Shown here piece after piece: positions 29,501-38,562 of a stretch of DNA of 64,000 nucleotides. Position numbers and translations under genes: made by a program. Numbering within the stretch: the stretch's first letter is position 1; each line of letters begins with the position of its first letter. The notes below the pieces were generated by a model that worked only from the letters and a program-made list of their open reading frames with translations, searched no databases and was not told the origin of the DNA. The stretch is taken from the NCBI GenBank assembly GCA_918797485.1, contig CAKKNE010000001.1, forward strand, positions 3,224,001 to 3,288,000, written 5' to 3'. This DNA comes from Pelagomonas calceolata. Taxonomy: Eukaryota > Sar > Pelagophyceae > Pelagomonadales > Pelagomonadaceae.

Positions 29501-32500
29501 CGCGGCGGGGTTCAGGCGGTGCCGCGCGACCCTCCGACATAAAGCGGGATCGTCGCCGCCCCCCAAGCCTTGTAACTGCTCCGGCTCCTCGTGCGTCCGC
29601 GTCATCTCCTTGCCGCAGTCCAAACACCGCACGCCCTTCCCATATTTATCGCCCCAGGCCTTGGCCCGCAGATGCTGGCAGAAGCCCTCGCGTGAGGGCC
29701 CCTCGAAGAGCCGAATCGCCCGGTCAAAGTTCGGGATCAGGCCGATCTTCTCCCGCATGTGGGCGCGCCTAGCAGCTCGGAGTTTCGCCTTCTCCTTCTC
29801 CTCTTTCCGCTGTCGCGCGCGCTCCTCCGCTCTCGCACGACGCGCGGCATCATCATCGGCCTTGCGCATGGCCGCGACGTCCCGCAGCCGCTGCTCGCCC
29901 GCTTGGCGCCACTGCCGTTCTTCGGCACCGACGAGCGCCGCCACCTGTGCGGAACGACTGCGTGAGCATCGTATTCACTGGAAACGGTCCGAAACGGCTC
30001 AAATTTGGACCAGAGACCACCCATCGCCTTCTCTGATGGACACGAGTCGCGTCGACGGCGTAAAACCTTCGTAGAATCACGGGACGCCGCGTCCGACGTA
30101 GTCGTCCATCCAGCGCTGCTCGGCCTCGGCGTGCGCGCTCCGTTGCAACATCATGATCCGCGCTTTTTTTTGGATGTCGGCCCTACTCAAAGGTATGAGC
30201 GGCGGCGGTTTCAGTAACTCGCGCATCTCGGCGTCGGTCATCTTCTTGTTGAGGCCCGCCTGCGTGGGATCGTGTCAAGTTCAAGTTCAAGTTCAAGTTC
30301 AACAAACCTTCTTCTCGAGTCTCTTGAGTTTCTTTCTCTCTTTCTCCTCCTTCTTCGCCAGATCGAGGGCGGCCTGCGACTCCGCGTTCGTCATCGAGTC
30401 GATCTGCCTCTTGAGGAGCTTTCTTTCTTTAAATTTGTAGAAGGGCCTGCGCGGAGCGTCTCCCGTCGAACGCGGTCCGAACGGCCTCGTCTGATGGACA
30501 CAAGTTGATGGCGTGACTCCACACGACGGGACGCCGCGAGCGGACGTCTTCTTGAGGCGCTCCTTCATGGGCGTGAGCGCGTCGTTGTCGTCGTCGGACC
30601 GCGTCGAGCGCTTCGACGACGGCCGCGAGCCGGGCCTCGAGCCCGGCGTACCAGGTCGGGACCCGTCTTGTGAGCCTGGAGTGCCCGGCTTGCCCGGAGT
30701 ACCGGCTTCGTGGTCGCTCTCGGCCTCGCTGTCGACCTGTGTGGCCAGCAACCAGTGAGTCTCGGCGAGCGGTGAGGATCCGGCACCACCACGCCATCGA
30801 GCAGGCGTCGCGTCGACGGCGTGGACACGGCTGCCGACCTCGGGCGGCGGCCCCGGCTTCTTGATGAAGAACGAGATGGGCGTTAAACCGGCGCGCATCT
30901 CCTCGACGACGTTCTTGGCCCGCATCTTCGTCAATGTTTTGACGGCGCGCGTCGTCATGAGGCCCGCGGCCTCGGCGTAGGCCTCTCTCCGTTTTCTCTT
31001 GACCTGCGCGGAGCCTCAAACTCGAGAAAGAAACCACCCACGTCATCGTGAGATGGTCACGGGTCGTATCAGTGAAGTGAAGGCGCCTCAACACCTCAAA
31101 ACGCGGAGGTCGCACGGCGTCCCTTTTCGCTGCCTCGAACTTCGCCGTGTCCTCGCGCTCCTTGGCTTCGCGCTTCAAGCGGCGGTTGTCGACTTCGACG
31201 AGCGCGAGATACGCTCTCGCGTCCGCCTGTGTGGAGCGACTCGGTCCGAACGGCCCCAGAATCGGAAAAGAGACCACCCACACCATCGTGAGGTGGCCAC
31301 GAGTCGCATCGACGGCGTGAAGACACGGTATCGCACAATAGCAGCCTCCGCCTCGTTGTGCTCCCAGATCTTTCTAGTTTCGGGATCGGGCGCGACGCGC
31401 TGCGAAATGTAGTAGCGACACTCGTCGAGATCGAGCCAGTACGGCGGCCCGGCCATGCGCTCCATGTCGTCCACCGGTTGCACTTCGTAGCGGATGCGGC
31501 ACGTGACGCCTGCGCGCGAACGGCCTCGAAATCCAAAAAAAGACCACCCCCGGCCTCGTGAGATGGCCACGAGTCCCGGCAACGAAGTGAAGGCCCCGCA
31601 ACACCGCAGCATACCGCCTTCCAACCACTGCACGTCGACGCGGTTCACGCGCATGTGCTTCCACGTATTGTTGTCTTCGTCGAAGACCTCCAACGAGCAC
31701 CCGGCGCACTTCTTCGCGGCCTCGACCTTCGGTTTCAGGGCTTCTCTTTTACGTCTGAGATATTTTTTGAGCGACTGTCGGACTCGACGAGCATGAGCTT
31801 CTTGCTTCTTTTGCTGAGCGAGTTCTTCCTGCGTGGGAGGTTTCAGGGGCGTTTGAGAAGCCACACGAGAACGTCGGCGTCGTCTTGTACCGGTCTCCTC
31901 GGCGAAGCCCTTCTCGACCTGCGTGGCCATCGACCGGTGAGTCAGGCTATCTTCGCGTCGACGGCGTCTGAGAGCGTCGTCGAGCCTCGTCGAGCCTCGT
32001 CGAGCCTCGTCGAGCCTCCACGCCATCGACGCGACGCGTTCCTCGCTTCTTGCCGAGTGAGAGCGGTCGCGTTTGCTATCTCGGCACCGCGGCCCTGGTT
32101 TCGGCTCAAACTTGGACACGACGTCCCTCTGCTACACGCGACCGCGTGGGGCGAGCAGCACCCCACTCCGACCGCGAGAGACCCGAGATTGAAGTACAAC
32201 TTGAAGTTTTCGACACTGGTCTCGACGTCGTCCTGGGCCGCCTGGTCGGCCACTTGCATCAACTCGTCCCTCAACAACCTTCTGAAAGTACCAATATGAT
32301 GCCGCTGCGGCGTCGCGTGCAGACTATCGCTATCCCAGTAGCCCGGCGGCGCTTGCTGCGCGGAAACGACTCGGTCTCGACACGCGCTCAAAGTCGACAA
32401 AGAAACCACCCACGGCCATCGCTCCCGGAGACGACGCACGGTGTGAAGGCACCACTTCAAAACGCGGCGAGCGCACGCCGAACTTCGCGGCCTTCGCCGC

Positions 32501-35500
32501 GAGTAATGCCGCAGCATCGGGATCGGAAGGCACGGGCGGGACACTATCGGCCTTAATGAGTTCCGCGAGCCAGTCCGCGTACTTCATGGATCCCGAATTC
32601 ATCTCCAGCCGTAACTGCTTCACGTAGGACGAGATGACGCGATTCGAACCTGCGCGGAGCATCGCGTCGCTCGACTCGGTCCGAACGGCCTCTTCAGCAA
32701 AAAAGAAACCACCCACGACCTCGTCTGATGGACACGAGTCGCCTCGATGGCGTGAAGGCGCCTCCACACGACGGGACGCCGAGATCGCACCGTCGGTGAC
32801 CTCCAGGTCAGGAATATCCCTAGGTGCATACGCCCCTTGCTCCACGACGAAGTGTGACTCAACAGCCTCTGTAGACGACATGAATTCAAACCGCCACGCT
32901 AGCGTGTCGGTCCTCATCCCGTGCGTGAACTCGTAGCGCGCACCTGCGTGTCCGAAACGCGCTCAAACTCGAAAAAGAAACCACCCCCGGCCATCGCTCC
33001 CGGAGACGAGTCGCATGGAAGGGAAGGCACCTTCATAAAACGCCGCGATCAGCACAGCCCGCGTACTCGTCCACAATATTTTTGGCCACCGCTACTTCTT
33101 GTAAATTGCGCAAATTCGGCCCGAGCTTCACGGTGCACCGGTCGGTCGGGTCTCCTAAGTCTGAAGCCATCGGATTTCTTTTGGTAATCGTAAATTCGAT
33201 CGTGTAGGCGTCGTGGCGAGGTAACGCCATCTCGCCTTCCAAGTATCCAGTTCGAGCCGTATGATGCGCGAAGCCCTGCATTCTTGGATTCCACCTTTGT
33301 TCCTTGGTCTCGTCCTCCATGAGTAAGCGCTCCTCGGCGGTCATCGCCGTCGAGGGTCTCGATTCTACCTGTTCATCTGGATCTTGCCTGCGCGCGAATC
33401 GAGTGATAGACACCATCGACGCGTCGCCGCGACGGCGTGGGGGCGAACATCCACGAGAACTGATACGCCATCGACGCGACACACGATTTGAGTCATGCAC
33501 CGGATCTCGCATGTCGCTCGAGACCCACTGTATTACATTAAGAGTCTTGGTCCGCCGCGCCCACCAGTCGAGCGACCCCTCGTGCCGTAGATTTATTTTT
33601 CTCAGTTTTGACCCTTTGGCCCAGAACAGCCGGATCGCCTGGACTAAATCGTGGCGCACGTCCTCGAATCTAGATTTCTTGACGCGCGTCGCGATGTTCG
33701 CTAATTTGACGAGCATCTCGTCGAGGTGTACCGTCTCGTTCTGGCGGTGGCGCTCGGCCGCCCAGAGGCCTCTTTCGAGTCTCGTGGCCTCTTCTCTTGT
33801 AGCTAAGATGGACTTGGACTGGTCGCGATAGACCTCCAGTTGCGAATGGCGCGTGATGGCCCGCAACGCCTCGGCCGGATTTGCTTGCAACGGATTGAGG
33901 CCGAGCGTCGGTACTTTCGATAATGAACGTCCTAGGATCATGGGCGGCGGGCCGAGGCCCGCGTCCGTCGACGACGCTTCCAGAGGTCGTCTCATTGTTA
34001 AACACTTCTCACTCAGAGCGGCCGCTCGCGCTCTAGCCGTCGAGGCGCCTTCTCTATGCGCCTTGGCTCTCGTCCTCAACACAGCCGACTCGTGGAGCAA
34101 TTTCGATTCTCTCCTGTGAAGGAACTTCATGCGCTCCGCGCGTCTTGCGCGACTATCTTTTTCTGCCTCGTTCGCGTCGCGGCGCGGCGGCCCGGCGATC
34201 CTCCTCCGCAACACCTCGTCCTCGGCCGCTAACTGTTTGCGTTCCGCACACAATCTACTTCTCTGAGCATCTAGATCGCGAGCCGAAGTCTCGAGAGCGT
34301 CGCAGTCCGCTTGCCGCGCGGACGCTTCGGCCGCCGCTTGGCCCCGTAGACCTTCGAGGTCCCCTAAAGCCTCCCACTGCTCCTCGATGACTGGGGTGGG
34401 TGTCCCATGGAACACTCGGACGCGTCCGTGGTCCGCCGCTGACTTACCATCCGTAATCGCACCAGGGATGATTTCACCCTCGGCGGTCGTGGCGCTGTCG
34501 GGAATCACGACGCCACCTCCACCGAACACTCCTAATGTCTTGCCAGATGGGAATGTAGTAGCAGGCGTCAAATCAGGACCTTTCACTTGTTCTATCGCTC
34601 TAGAAACCCGTACGGATTCCTCTTGTTCGGCTTGCCGCGCGGCTAATTCCGCATCTCTCTCGAGGAACTTCCGGTCCGCCTCCTTGCGTCTGAGTTTGGC
34701 TTCTAAGCGAGCATCTTTCGATACTTGAGTATAATGAGACGCGCGGAACTTGCGGCGCTGGAACATGGTCTCGCGGTAATGCAGAGCGGCCGCGGTGTTG
34801 GCCCCGGCCGCGGCCGCCTCGCGTTCCTCGATGAGGGACTGCGTCTTCTCCCGGTACGCTTTTAAATCTTTCTCGCGCTGGCGCGTCGCCGCGACTCTAG
34901 CTAGAGCCATCTTGAGGTCTTCTGACGGCTTCAGATGATCTAACAACCTCCCTCGACTCCGCTCGATGCCGGCCTTCCGGTACCGCAAAGCTTCCCGATC
35001 GCGCTCGATCTGTAGTCTTTGGCGCGTGATGGCCAGCGACCGCAGCTCGTGCTCCTCGATGCGTTTCAAATGTAAAACGCGCCGCCGCTCCCTCCGAGAA
35101 AACCCCGGCTCGGCCACCCTCCCAACAACTCTCCCAACAGTGCCCAGCTCCTTCTTCAGCAGCTTCCCGGCGTGCTGGAGGTTCCCTTTCACGTCCTTCC
35201 ACGACGTCGACGTCCGCCGCATGCGGTTCAGCCTGCGCGATTCAATATCGGAAAAGAGACCACCCACCGTCTTCTCTGATGGAGACGAGTCGTATGGACG
35301 TGAAGGCACCTTCATAAAACGCGGAGATCCACAAATCAATTTTCTCCTCGTAGTCCGTGTTCCCGGAAATGAAGTTCTTGTTGAAGTCCCGCTTCTCCTC
35401 CTCGCGCAATTTTTTGTTGAACTTCATGACCGTGAAGTCCTTGATGTCCTCGCCGGCCATGATCCAGGCGGCCTTGATGTCCGCGAGGGGGTCGTCGTCC

Positions 35501-35881
35501 TGCGTTGATTGATAGCGTCACGACACCGCCGCGGCTCTCGCGCGCGAGCGTGGACTCTCGTGTGATCATGACGACGGCGTCGAGGCGGCGCGGCATCGCG
35601 TCGACGCCGTCACGGCGACCACGTCATGCGCGGAGCATCGTATTCACTGGAAACGGTCCGAACGGCCCCAAATTCGAAAAAGAAACCAGCCACGACCTCC
35701 TCTCCCGGAGACGACGCATGCCGATGAAGGGAAGGCACCGCAACACCTCAAAACGCGGAGATCGCGCCTGCGCGATCTCCTCGTCCGTCTCCAAGTAGCC
35801 GCCGGCCTTGTCGTCCAGGGCCAAGCCTAACTGGAAGTCGGCCATGTTCGCGCCGAAGAGGCCCATGGCGCCCCTGCCCAT
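23586..35881 (-). CDS. giant coiled-coil protein, 22 exons, about 3,080 residues
   Basis: Exons 5' to 3': 35768-35881, 35333-35499, 33481-35232, 33056-33387, 32791-32943, 32477-32649, 32173-32355, 31615-31918, 31337-31509, 31116-31226, 30839-31003, 30546-30736, 30308-30446, 30098-30259, 29367-29944, 28694-29122, 28451-28593, 27259-28396, 26579-27041, 26005-26465, 24971-25748, 23586-24719. They sum to 9,243 nt in one frame. Long charged helices and coiled coils (e.g. LERDAELAARQAEQEE) dominate. A Cys pair (CLDCGKEMTRTHEE) lies near the middle, and a Cys/His cluster near the C-terminus (CRTCGQTYTEA, CGYHPGTY, RWSCCDS, GCKYRYHLPP) may bind zinc. Twenty of 21 introns are introner-like. The 5' end of intron 7 is least certain. 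No named family recognised; a structural or cytoskeletal role is a guess. Confidence 0.75.
24720..24970 (-). mobile_element. introner, family B-like (251 nt)
   Basis: Giant gene, last intron. Sense ends GTCCGCGCCGCGGCGTCCC and CCCCGCGCGCAG. Several internal repeats of the GCGACGGCGTG / GCCATCG core. Joins YLKEQ to AEDEQK. Confidence 0.8.
25749..26004 (-). mobile_element. introner, family B (256 nt)
   Basis: Sense ends GTACGTATCTCGGCGTCCC and GACGCTCCGCGCAG. Joins RAR to SKAIYF in frame. Carries an expanded interior with a second core copy. Confidence 0.88.
26466..26578 (-). mobile_element. introner, family D (113 nt)
   Basis: Sense start GTCCGTGACGCAGCGTCT, end TGTCCGTGCCACACAG; the start is shared with the CPSF73 intron at 61666-61808. 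GTCCGTG occurs near both ends. Joins LKK to EMELYA. Confidence 0.75.
27042..27258 (-). mobile_element. introner, family B (217 nt)
   Basis: Sense ends GTGCGCTCTCGGCGTCC and GATGCTCCGCGCAG, followed by exon GTGGGGC; GTG at both junctions. Restores QLEM-WGATNK. Confidence 0.88.
28397..28450 (-). mobile_element. introner, minimal family B (54 nt)
   Basis: Sense GTGCGACGCGGCGTC ... GATGCTCCGCGCAG, next exon GTGTCAGC; GTG at both junctions. The interior is largely deleted, yet splicing it restores VKR-VSDQQ. One of the shortest introns here. Confidence 0.82.
28594..28693 (-). mobile_element. introner, family B with GC-AG borders (100 nt)
   Basis: Sense GCGCGATCTCCGCGTTTTG ... GACGCCCCGCGCAG. The only frame-restoring donor is GC: AAAGG|GCGCGATC joins to GCAACGC (LKG-QRMKL). 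No GT donor lies at a workable position. Confidence 0.8.
29123..29366 (-). mobile_element. introner, family B, long (244 nt)
   Basis: Sense GTACGCATCTCGGCG ... GATGCTCCGCGCAG, next exon GTACGAC (GTACG repeated at both junctions). Contains an extra internal block, GACTCTCGTG, shared with the intron at 35500-35767. Confidence 0.88.
29945..30097 (-). mobile_element. introner, family B variant (153 nt)
   Basis: Sense GTCGGACGCGGCGTCCC ... GTTCCGCACAG. Phase 0; joins MDDY to VAALVG. Family-B interior with a family-A-like CACAG end. Confidence 0.82.
30260..30307 (-). repeat. 48-nt microsatellite intron, (TTGAAC)n
   Basis: Sense GTTTGTTGAACTTGAAC...CCCACGCAG. Over half of the intron is a six-base repeat (plus strand TTCAAG, about 30275-30302). 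Splicing joins LEKK to AGLNKK. Not related to the introner families. Confidence 0.75.
30447..30545 (-). mobile_element. introner, family B (99 nt)
   Basis: Sense GTCCGCTCGCGGCGTCCC ... GACGCTCCGCGCAG. Joins LKKT to PFYKFK in frame (phase 2). Confidence 0.85.
30737..30838 (-). mobile_element. introner, family A (102 nt)
   Basis: Target duplication GTCGGCAG / GTCGACAG (7 of 8). Ends CCGTGTCCACGCC and TTGCTGGCCACACAG. Phase 0; joins PPPE to VDSEAE. Confidence 0.88.
31004..31115 (-). mobile_element. introner, family B (112 nt)
   Basis: Sense GTGCGACCTCCGCGTTTTG ... GAGGCTCCGCGCAG, next exon GTCAAG. Joins KRDA to VKRKRR. Confidence 0.87.
31227..31336 (-). mobile_element. introner, family B (110 nt)
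   Basis: Sense GTGCGATACCGTGTCTTC ... GTCGCTCCACACAG. Family-B interior with a CACAG end. Joins EAAI to ADARAY. Confidence 0.87.
31510..31614 (-). mobile_element. introner, family B (105 nt)
   Basis: Sense GTATGCTGCGGTGTTGCGG ... CGTTCGCGCGCAG. Joins LEG to GVTCRI (phase 1). The initial CGATCTC block is lost. Confidence 0.84.
31919..32172 (-). mobile_element. introner, family A-like with 10-bp tandem repeat
   Basis: The 3' end is clear (GGTCGATGGCCACGCAG, then GTCGAGAAG). The 5' end is uncertain; GTCGGAGT at 32172 keeps the frame and half-matches the 3' flank. Contains four tandem copies of CGAGCCTCGT (plus strand 31981-32018). Confidence 0.55.
32356..32476 (-). mobile_element. introner, family B (121 nt)
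   Basis: Sense GTGCGCTCGCCGCGTTTTG ... GTTTCCGCGCAG. Joins AKFG to QAPPGY. Confidence 0.87.
32650..32790 (-). mobile_element. introner, family B (141 nt)
   Basis: A full-length type copy: GTGCGATCTCGGCGTCCC ... GATGCTCCGCGCAG, next exon GTTCGAA. Interior includes GGTGGTTTCTTTTTTGCTG and GGCCGTTCGGACCG. Joins VTDG to SNRVIS. Confidence 0.9.
32944..33055 (-). mobile_element. introner, family B (112 nt)
   Basis: Sense GTGCTGATCGCGGCG ... TTTCGGACACGCAG, next exon GTGCGCG: GTGC at both junctions. Joins YAGC to ARYEF. Confidence 0.87.
33388..33480 (-). mobile_element. introner-like intron (93 nt)
   Basis: Sense GTCGCGTCGATGGCG ... GATTCGCGCGCAG; only this donor gives the phase needed (SNRV-QDPDEQ). 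Consists mostly of core sequence. Confidence 0.72.
35233..35332 (-). mobile_element. introner, family B (100 nt)
   Basis: Sense GTGGATCTCCGCGTTTTATG ... TTGAATCGCGCAG. Joins EKIDL to LNRMRR (phase 2). Confidence 0.88.
35500..35767 (-). mobile_element. introner, family B with GC-AG borders (268 nt)
   Basis: First intron of the giant gene. Donor CAG|GCGCGATCTCCGCG, acceptor CAATCAACGCAG. A GC donor is required by position; exon 1 ends EEIAQ, exon 2 starts DDDPLAD. A family-B unit is followed by an extra 130-bp block. Confidence 0.8.
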
Positions 35882-36324
35882 GGTTTATGACGGCGGGGGC
35901 CCGGTCCGGGCTGCCTACGGCTCAAGCCTAGCTCTGGGCGGCTGCCGGGCGGACGGCGGTGGGGTGCTGCCCGGCGTGCGGTAGCCGCCACGCGTCGACG
36001 TCGGGAGCCCGCGACCAGCACGTCGGGGTCCGGTGAGCCGGCGGGCGTAGCCTGCCCCGAGCAAAGCTGAGCGCTGGGTTTGCTTTTGGTTGCTAGTGTC
36101 TTACCGCCGCTAGCTGTGTACGCACCGCACCGCTGCAAGGCGCCATCGAGGCGCCGGGCGCCCCCTCCCAGCATTCATCCAGACCACGATGAGGTGAGCG
36201 ACCTAGTAAAACAGGCAAAAGGCGCGCCACCGGCGGCCGCGCGGGGACGCCCCCTAGCGACGTAACAAGAGACACGACGTGTATGCCAGGACGCCCGCCG
36301 CCGCAATGATACAAGCATATAGAC
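35882..36324. other. intergenic, 443 bp, promoter of the giant gene
   Basis: Between the giant gene start and the LRR gene stop, both minus strand. Contains a dyad motif copy (36092-36114). No gene seen. Confidence 0.5.
36092..36114 (+). promoter_or_regulatory. dyad motif copy
   Basis: GCTAGTGTCTTACCGCCG then CTAGC, 13-nt spacer between CTAG cores. 211 bp upstream of the giant gene. Confidence 0.65.
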
Positions 36325-37392
36325 TTAGACCACGACCTCCACCGCCGCGAACTGCCACACCCTGGGCAGCTTCTCCAACCGCTCCCGCGGCCCCGCGGTA
36401 TACCGCGCGTTGACCCACTCGAGCAGCCTAGCTGGTTGGGGCCCCAAGGCGTCGTCGTGCACCTTCAACGACAGGAACCGTGAAAGACCGTCGACGGTCA
36501 CCGCCGTCCCCAGACAGTCCAAGCATCGGATCGGACCGACTTGACACAAAGCATCTAAGCAAGCGTCGTCGAAGAATTCCGTCCACTGCACGCGCACGTC
36601 CGACAGATGTTGGAGAGACGCACACGCGGCCACGAAGCCAGACGAGGAAAAGTGGCCGTAGCTGCCCCCAAAAACTCTTAGTGACGGTACTTTTTTTGCG
36701 AGTACTGTGAGAAACGCGTCATCACACCCGAGCCCGCCCACGGCGATCCCGGATAGACATCTTTGATCGTCCGTCGACTTGCGCTTCGCGGTGGATGAGA
36801 CATAAGTTGACGCTCCTTTTATGCTCATGTTGAAATTGCCGCCCACGTCGACGTCCTCCAGCACGCGCGCTGCTTGTAACGAGGTAAATGCGCTATCCGT
36901 GAGCTTGCGGCAGTCTCTCAGATTCAACCTTCTTAGGGTTGCTGCGCACGCGTCCACTATGATAGCTAGCGCAGCATCGTCCAACTGGAGGCACGATCCT
37001 AAATCTAAACAAGATAAAGTTTCGGACGTCTTTGCTTGCGCCTGCGCCAACATCAGAAACGGCGCCCTTGCGCGACACGCCGCGAGCGACAACGTGTCCA
37101 CGCGTAGAGACTCGAAGAACTTCGGCGGCAGCACGCCATCCACTAAAGCGCCGCGCGCAGCCAATGTAGCTAGCAATTGGGGCCGCGCCTCCGGCCGCGG
37201 CCTTCTTCTCGCGTCGCTCGTAGATTGCTCGACGGCGGCCCAGCGGTCCCTATGTACGGTCTGCGCCTCGCACCGCAGGAACGCGTCTTTACTTGATCGC
37301 AGTAAAGCGGGGTGCGTCTCCTCACCATGTCGCAGGCACCGCGCCGGGTCCTCCGTTATCCGATTCAGGCAGAGGTCGGTCAGGGAGAACAT
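36325..37392 (-). CDS. leucine-rich-repeat (LRR-CC/AMN1-like) protein
   Basis: 355 residues from the ATG at 37392 (MFSLTDLCL). Cys-type LRRs from about residue 110: TLSCLDLGSCLQLDDAALA, TLRRLNLRDCRKLTDSAFTS, LEDVDVGGNFNMSI, then a more diverged series (LSGIAVGGLGCDDAFLTVL, LSDVRVQWTEFFDDACLDA, IRCLDCLGTAVTVDGLSRF). This is the F-box/LRR (Skp2/AMN1) repeat form. An N-terminal helix could be a degenerate F-box, but I would not claim it. A ubiquitin-ligase adaptor role is a family-level possibility only. Confidence 0.8.
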   Translation of the reverse strand: MFSLTDLCLNRITEDPARCLRHGEETHPALLRSSKDAFLRCEAQTVHRDRWAAVEQSTSDARRRPRPEARPQLLATLAARGALVDGVLPPKFFESLRVDTLSLAACRARAPFLMLAQAQAKTSETLSCLDLGSCLQLDDAALAIIVDACAATLRRLNLRDCRKLTDSAFTSLQAARVLEDVDVGGNFNMSIKGASTYVSSTAKRKSTDDQRCLSGIAVGGLGCDDAFLTVLAKKVPSLRVFGGSYGHFSSSGFVAACASLQHLSDVRVQWTEFFDDACLDALCQVGPIRCLDCLGTAVTVDGLSRFLSLKVHDDALGPQPARLLEWVNARYTAGPRERLEKLPRVWQFAAVEVVV

Positions 37393-37774
37393 GCTGTGGC
37401 ACGCGCCCCCACCCACCTCTGGGAGAGTGCTCTGCCAACCTATGCGGGATCACCCGAATGGCTGATGGGATGGGTGCGAGCGCTGCAGCCCGCGCAAAAT
37501 GGAGGTCTAAACCGATCGTCGGTTGGCAGTGGCTGCTCGGGCGTCGCGGCGCATGCGGCAGCAGTCTCTAGTGTGTTACAGTCCGCTAGGTCGGAAGCTG
37601 CGGCTTTGCGGCGCGTCGTGCGAAGGGTACGAGCCAGCACGCGTGGGACAGCGCTTTGCCCTCGCGGACGACGAGTGCAAGCGTTCGAGCGAGCAGTAAC
37701 GCGTGACACCCAAAAACAAAGCCACCACCTCGGAGAGCAAAAGTGCTGCACGCGCAACCGCACGCCTGCGAGAA
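37393..37774. other. divergent promoter region, 382 bp
   Basis: Between the LRR gene and the PTGES2-like gene; contains a dyad motif copy (37567-37590). Confidence 0.5.
37567..37590 (+). promoter_or_regulatory. dyad motif copy
   Basis: TCTAGTGTGTTACAGTCC then GCTAGG: 14-nt spacer, TGT-TTACA core kept. About 185 bp before the PTGES2-like start. Confidence 0.6.
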
Positions 37775-38554
37775 ATGATGGCGACCGCTGCTCGACGCCT
37801 ATTAGTCCGCCGCGGCCCGACGCGCCGGCTCGGCACGGCGCCGCCGCCGCCGCCCGCCGGCGCGGCGCTCCGCCTCTTCGGCTACTCCATTTGTCCGTTC
37901 TGCCATTTTGTAAGAAGCGCCGCGCGCTACACGAAGACGACGATAGCCCTCACGGAGGTCAATCCGCTGACCAAGGCCGAAATCAAGTTCAGCGAGACGC
38001 ATCGGAAGGTGCCGATCGCGGTTTTTGACGACGGGTCGATTGTCGTCGAGTCCGCGGCGATTGTGGACGAACTCCTCCGGCGGTCGCCGCCCTCGGAAGA
38101 TTTCGCTTCAGAATCCGCGCGCACGTGGGCGGCCTGGGCAACTCATGAATTGGCGCCGATGGTCTACCCGAACCTCACGAAGACGTACGGCGAGTGCCGC
38201 CGAGCTTTATCTTACGCCGACGGGGCCTTTGGGCCAATGGATGCGCTCCTGATCAAGCACGTGGGCGCGCTGGGCATGAGCCTGGCGCACGGCAAGATCA
38301 AGAGGAAGTACGGCATCGAGGACGAGCGGGCGGCGCTCTTCGAGAAACTGGCGACGTGGGAGGCGCGTATTGGAGATCGGCCGTTCCGGGGCGGCGACGC
38401 GCCGGACCTGGCGGACGTCGCCGTGCACGGCGTCCTGGGGGCCGTGGCCGGTCTGCCGGCGCGCGACGACGTCGTGGAGGCGCACCCGAAGATCGGGGCC
38501 TGGCTGGAGCGCGTCGAGGCGGCGCTCGGCGGGGAGAGGGTCGTGGTGAGGTAA
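37775..38554 (+). CDS. PTGES2-like glutathione S-transferase-fold protein
   Basis: 259 residues from MMATAARRLLVRRG; the basic Ala/Arg leader fits a mitochondrial presequence. Glutaredoxin/thioredoxin-like N-domain with FGYSICPFCHFVRSAARY (CxxC redox site), cis-Pro region HRKVPIAVFDDGSIVVES, then an all-helical GST C-domain (WAAWATHELAPMVYPNL; FRGGDAPDLADVAVHGVLGAV). This is the domain order of prostaglandin E synthase 2 (membrane-associated PGES-2). In algae the true substrate is unclear. The stop codon lies in GGTAAGG, a donor-like string. Confidence 0.85.
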   Translation: MMATAARRLLVRRGPTRRLGTAPPPPPAGAALRLFGYSICPFCHFVRSAARYTKTTIALTEVNPLTKAEIKFSETHRKVPIAVFDDGSIVVESAAIVDELLRRSPPSEDFASESARTWAAWATHELAPMVYPNLTKTYGECRRALSYADGAFGPMDALLIKHVGALGMSLAHGKIKRKYGIEDERAALFEKLATWEARIGDRPFRGGDAPDLADVAVHGVLGAVAGLPARDDVVEAHPKIGAWLERVEAALGGERVVVR

Positions 38555-38562
38555 GGACAAGT

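Noticed and set aside
30275-30302. TTCAAG microsatellite as a regulatory repeat
   Set aside because: It is the body of a 48-nt intron that the frame requires to be removed.
31981-32018. Four tandem 10-bp repeats as a CRISPR-like array or minisatellite
   Set aside because: No spacers; the repeat is inside an introner and is explained as local slippage of its core sequence. Eukaryotic context also excludes CRISPR.
35827-36174. Minus-strand frame upstream of the giant gene as an extra 5' exon
   Set aside because: Compositionally random, includes the dyad motif, and the giant gene has a good ATG at 35881.
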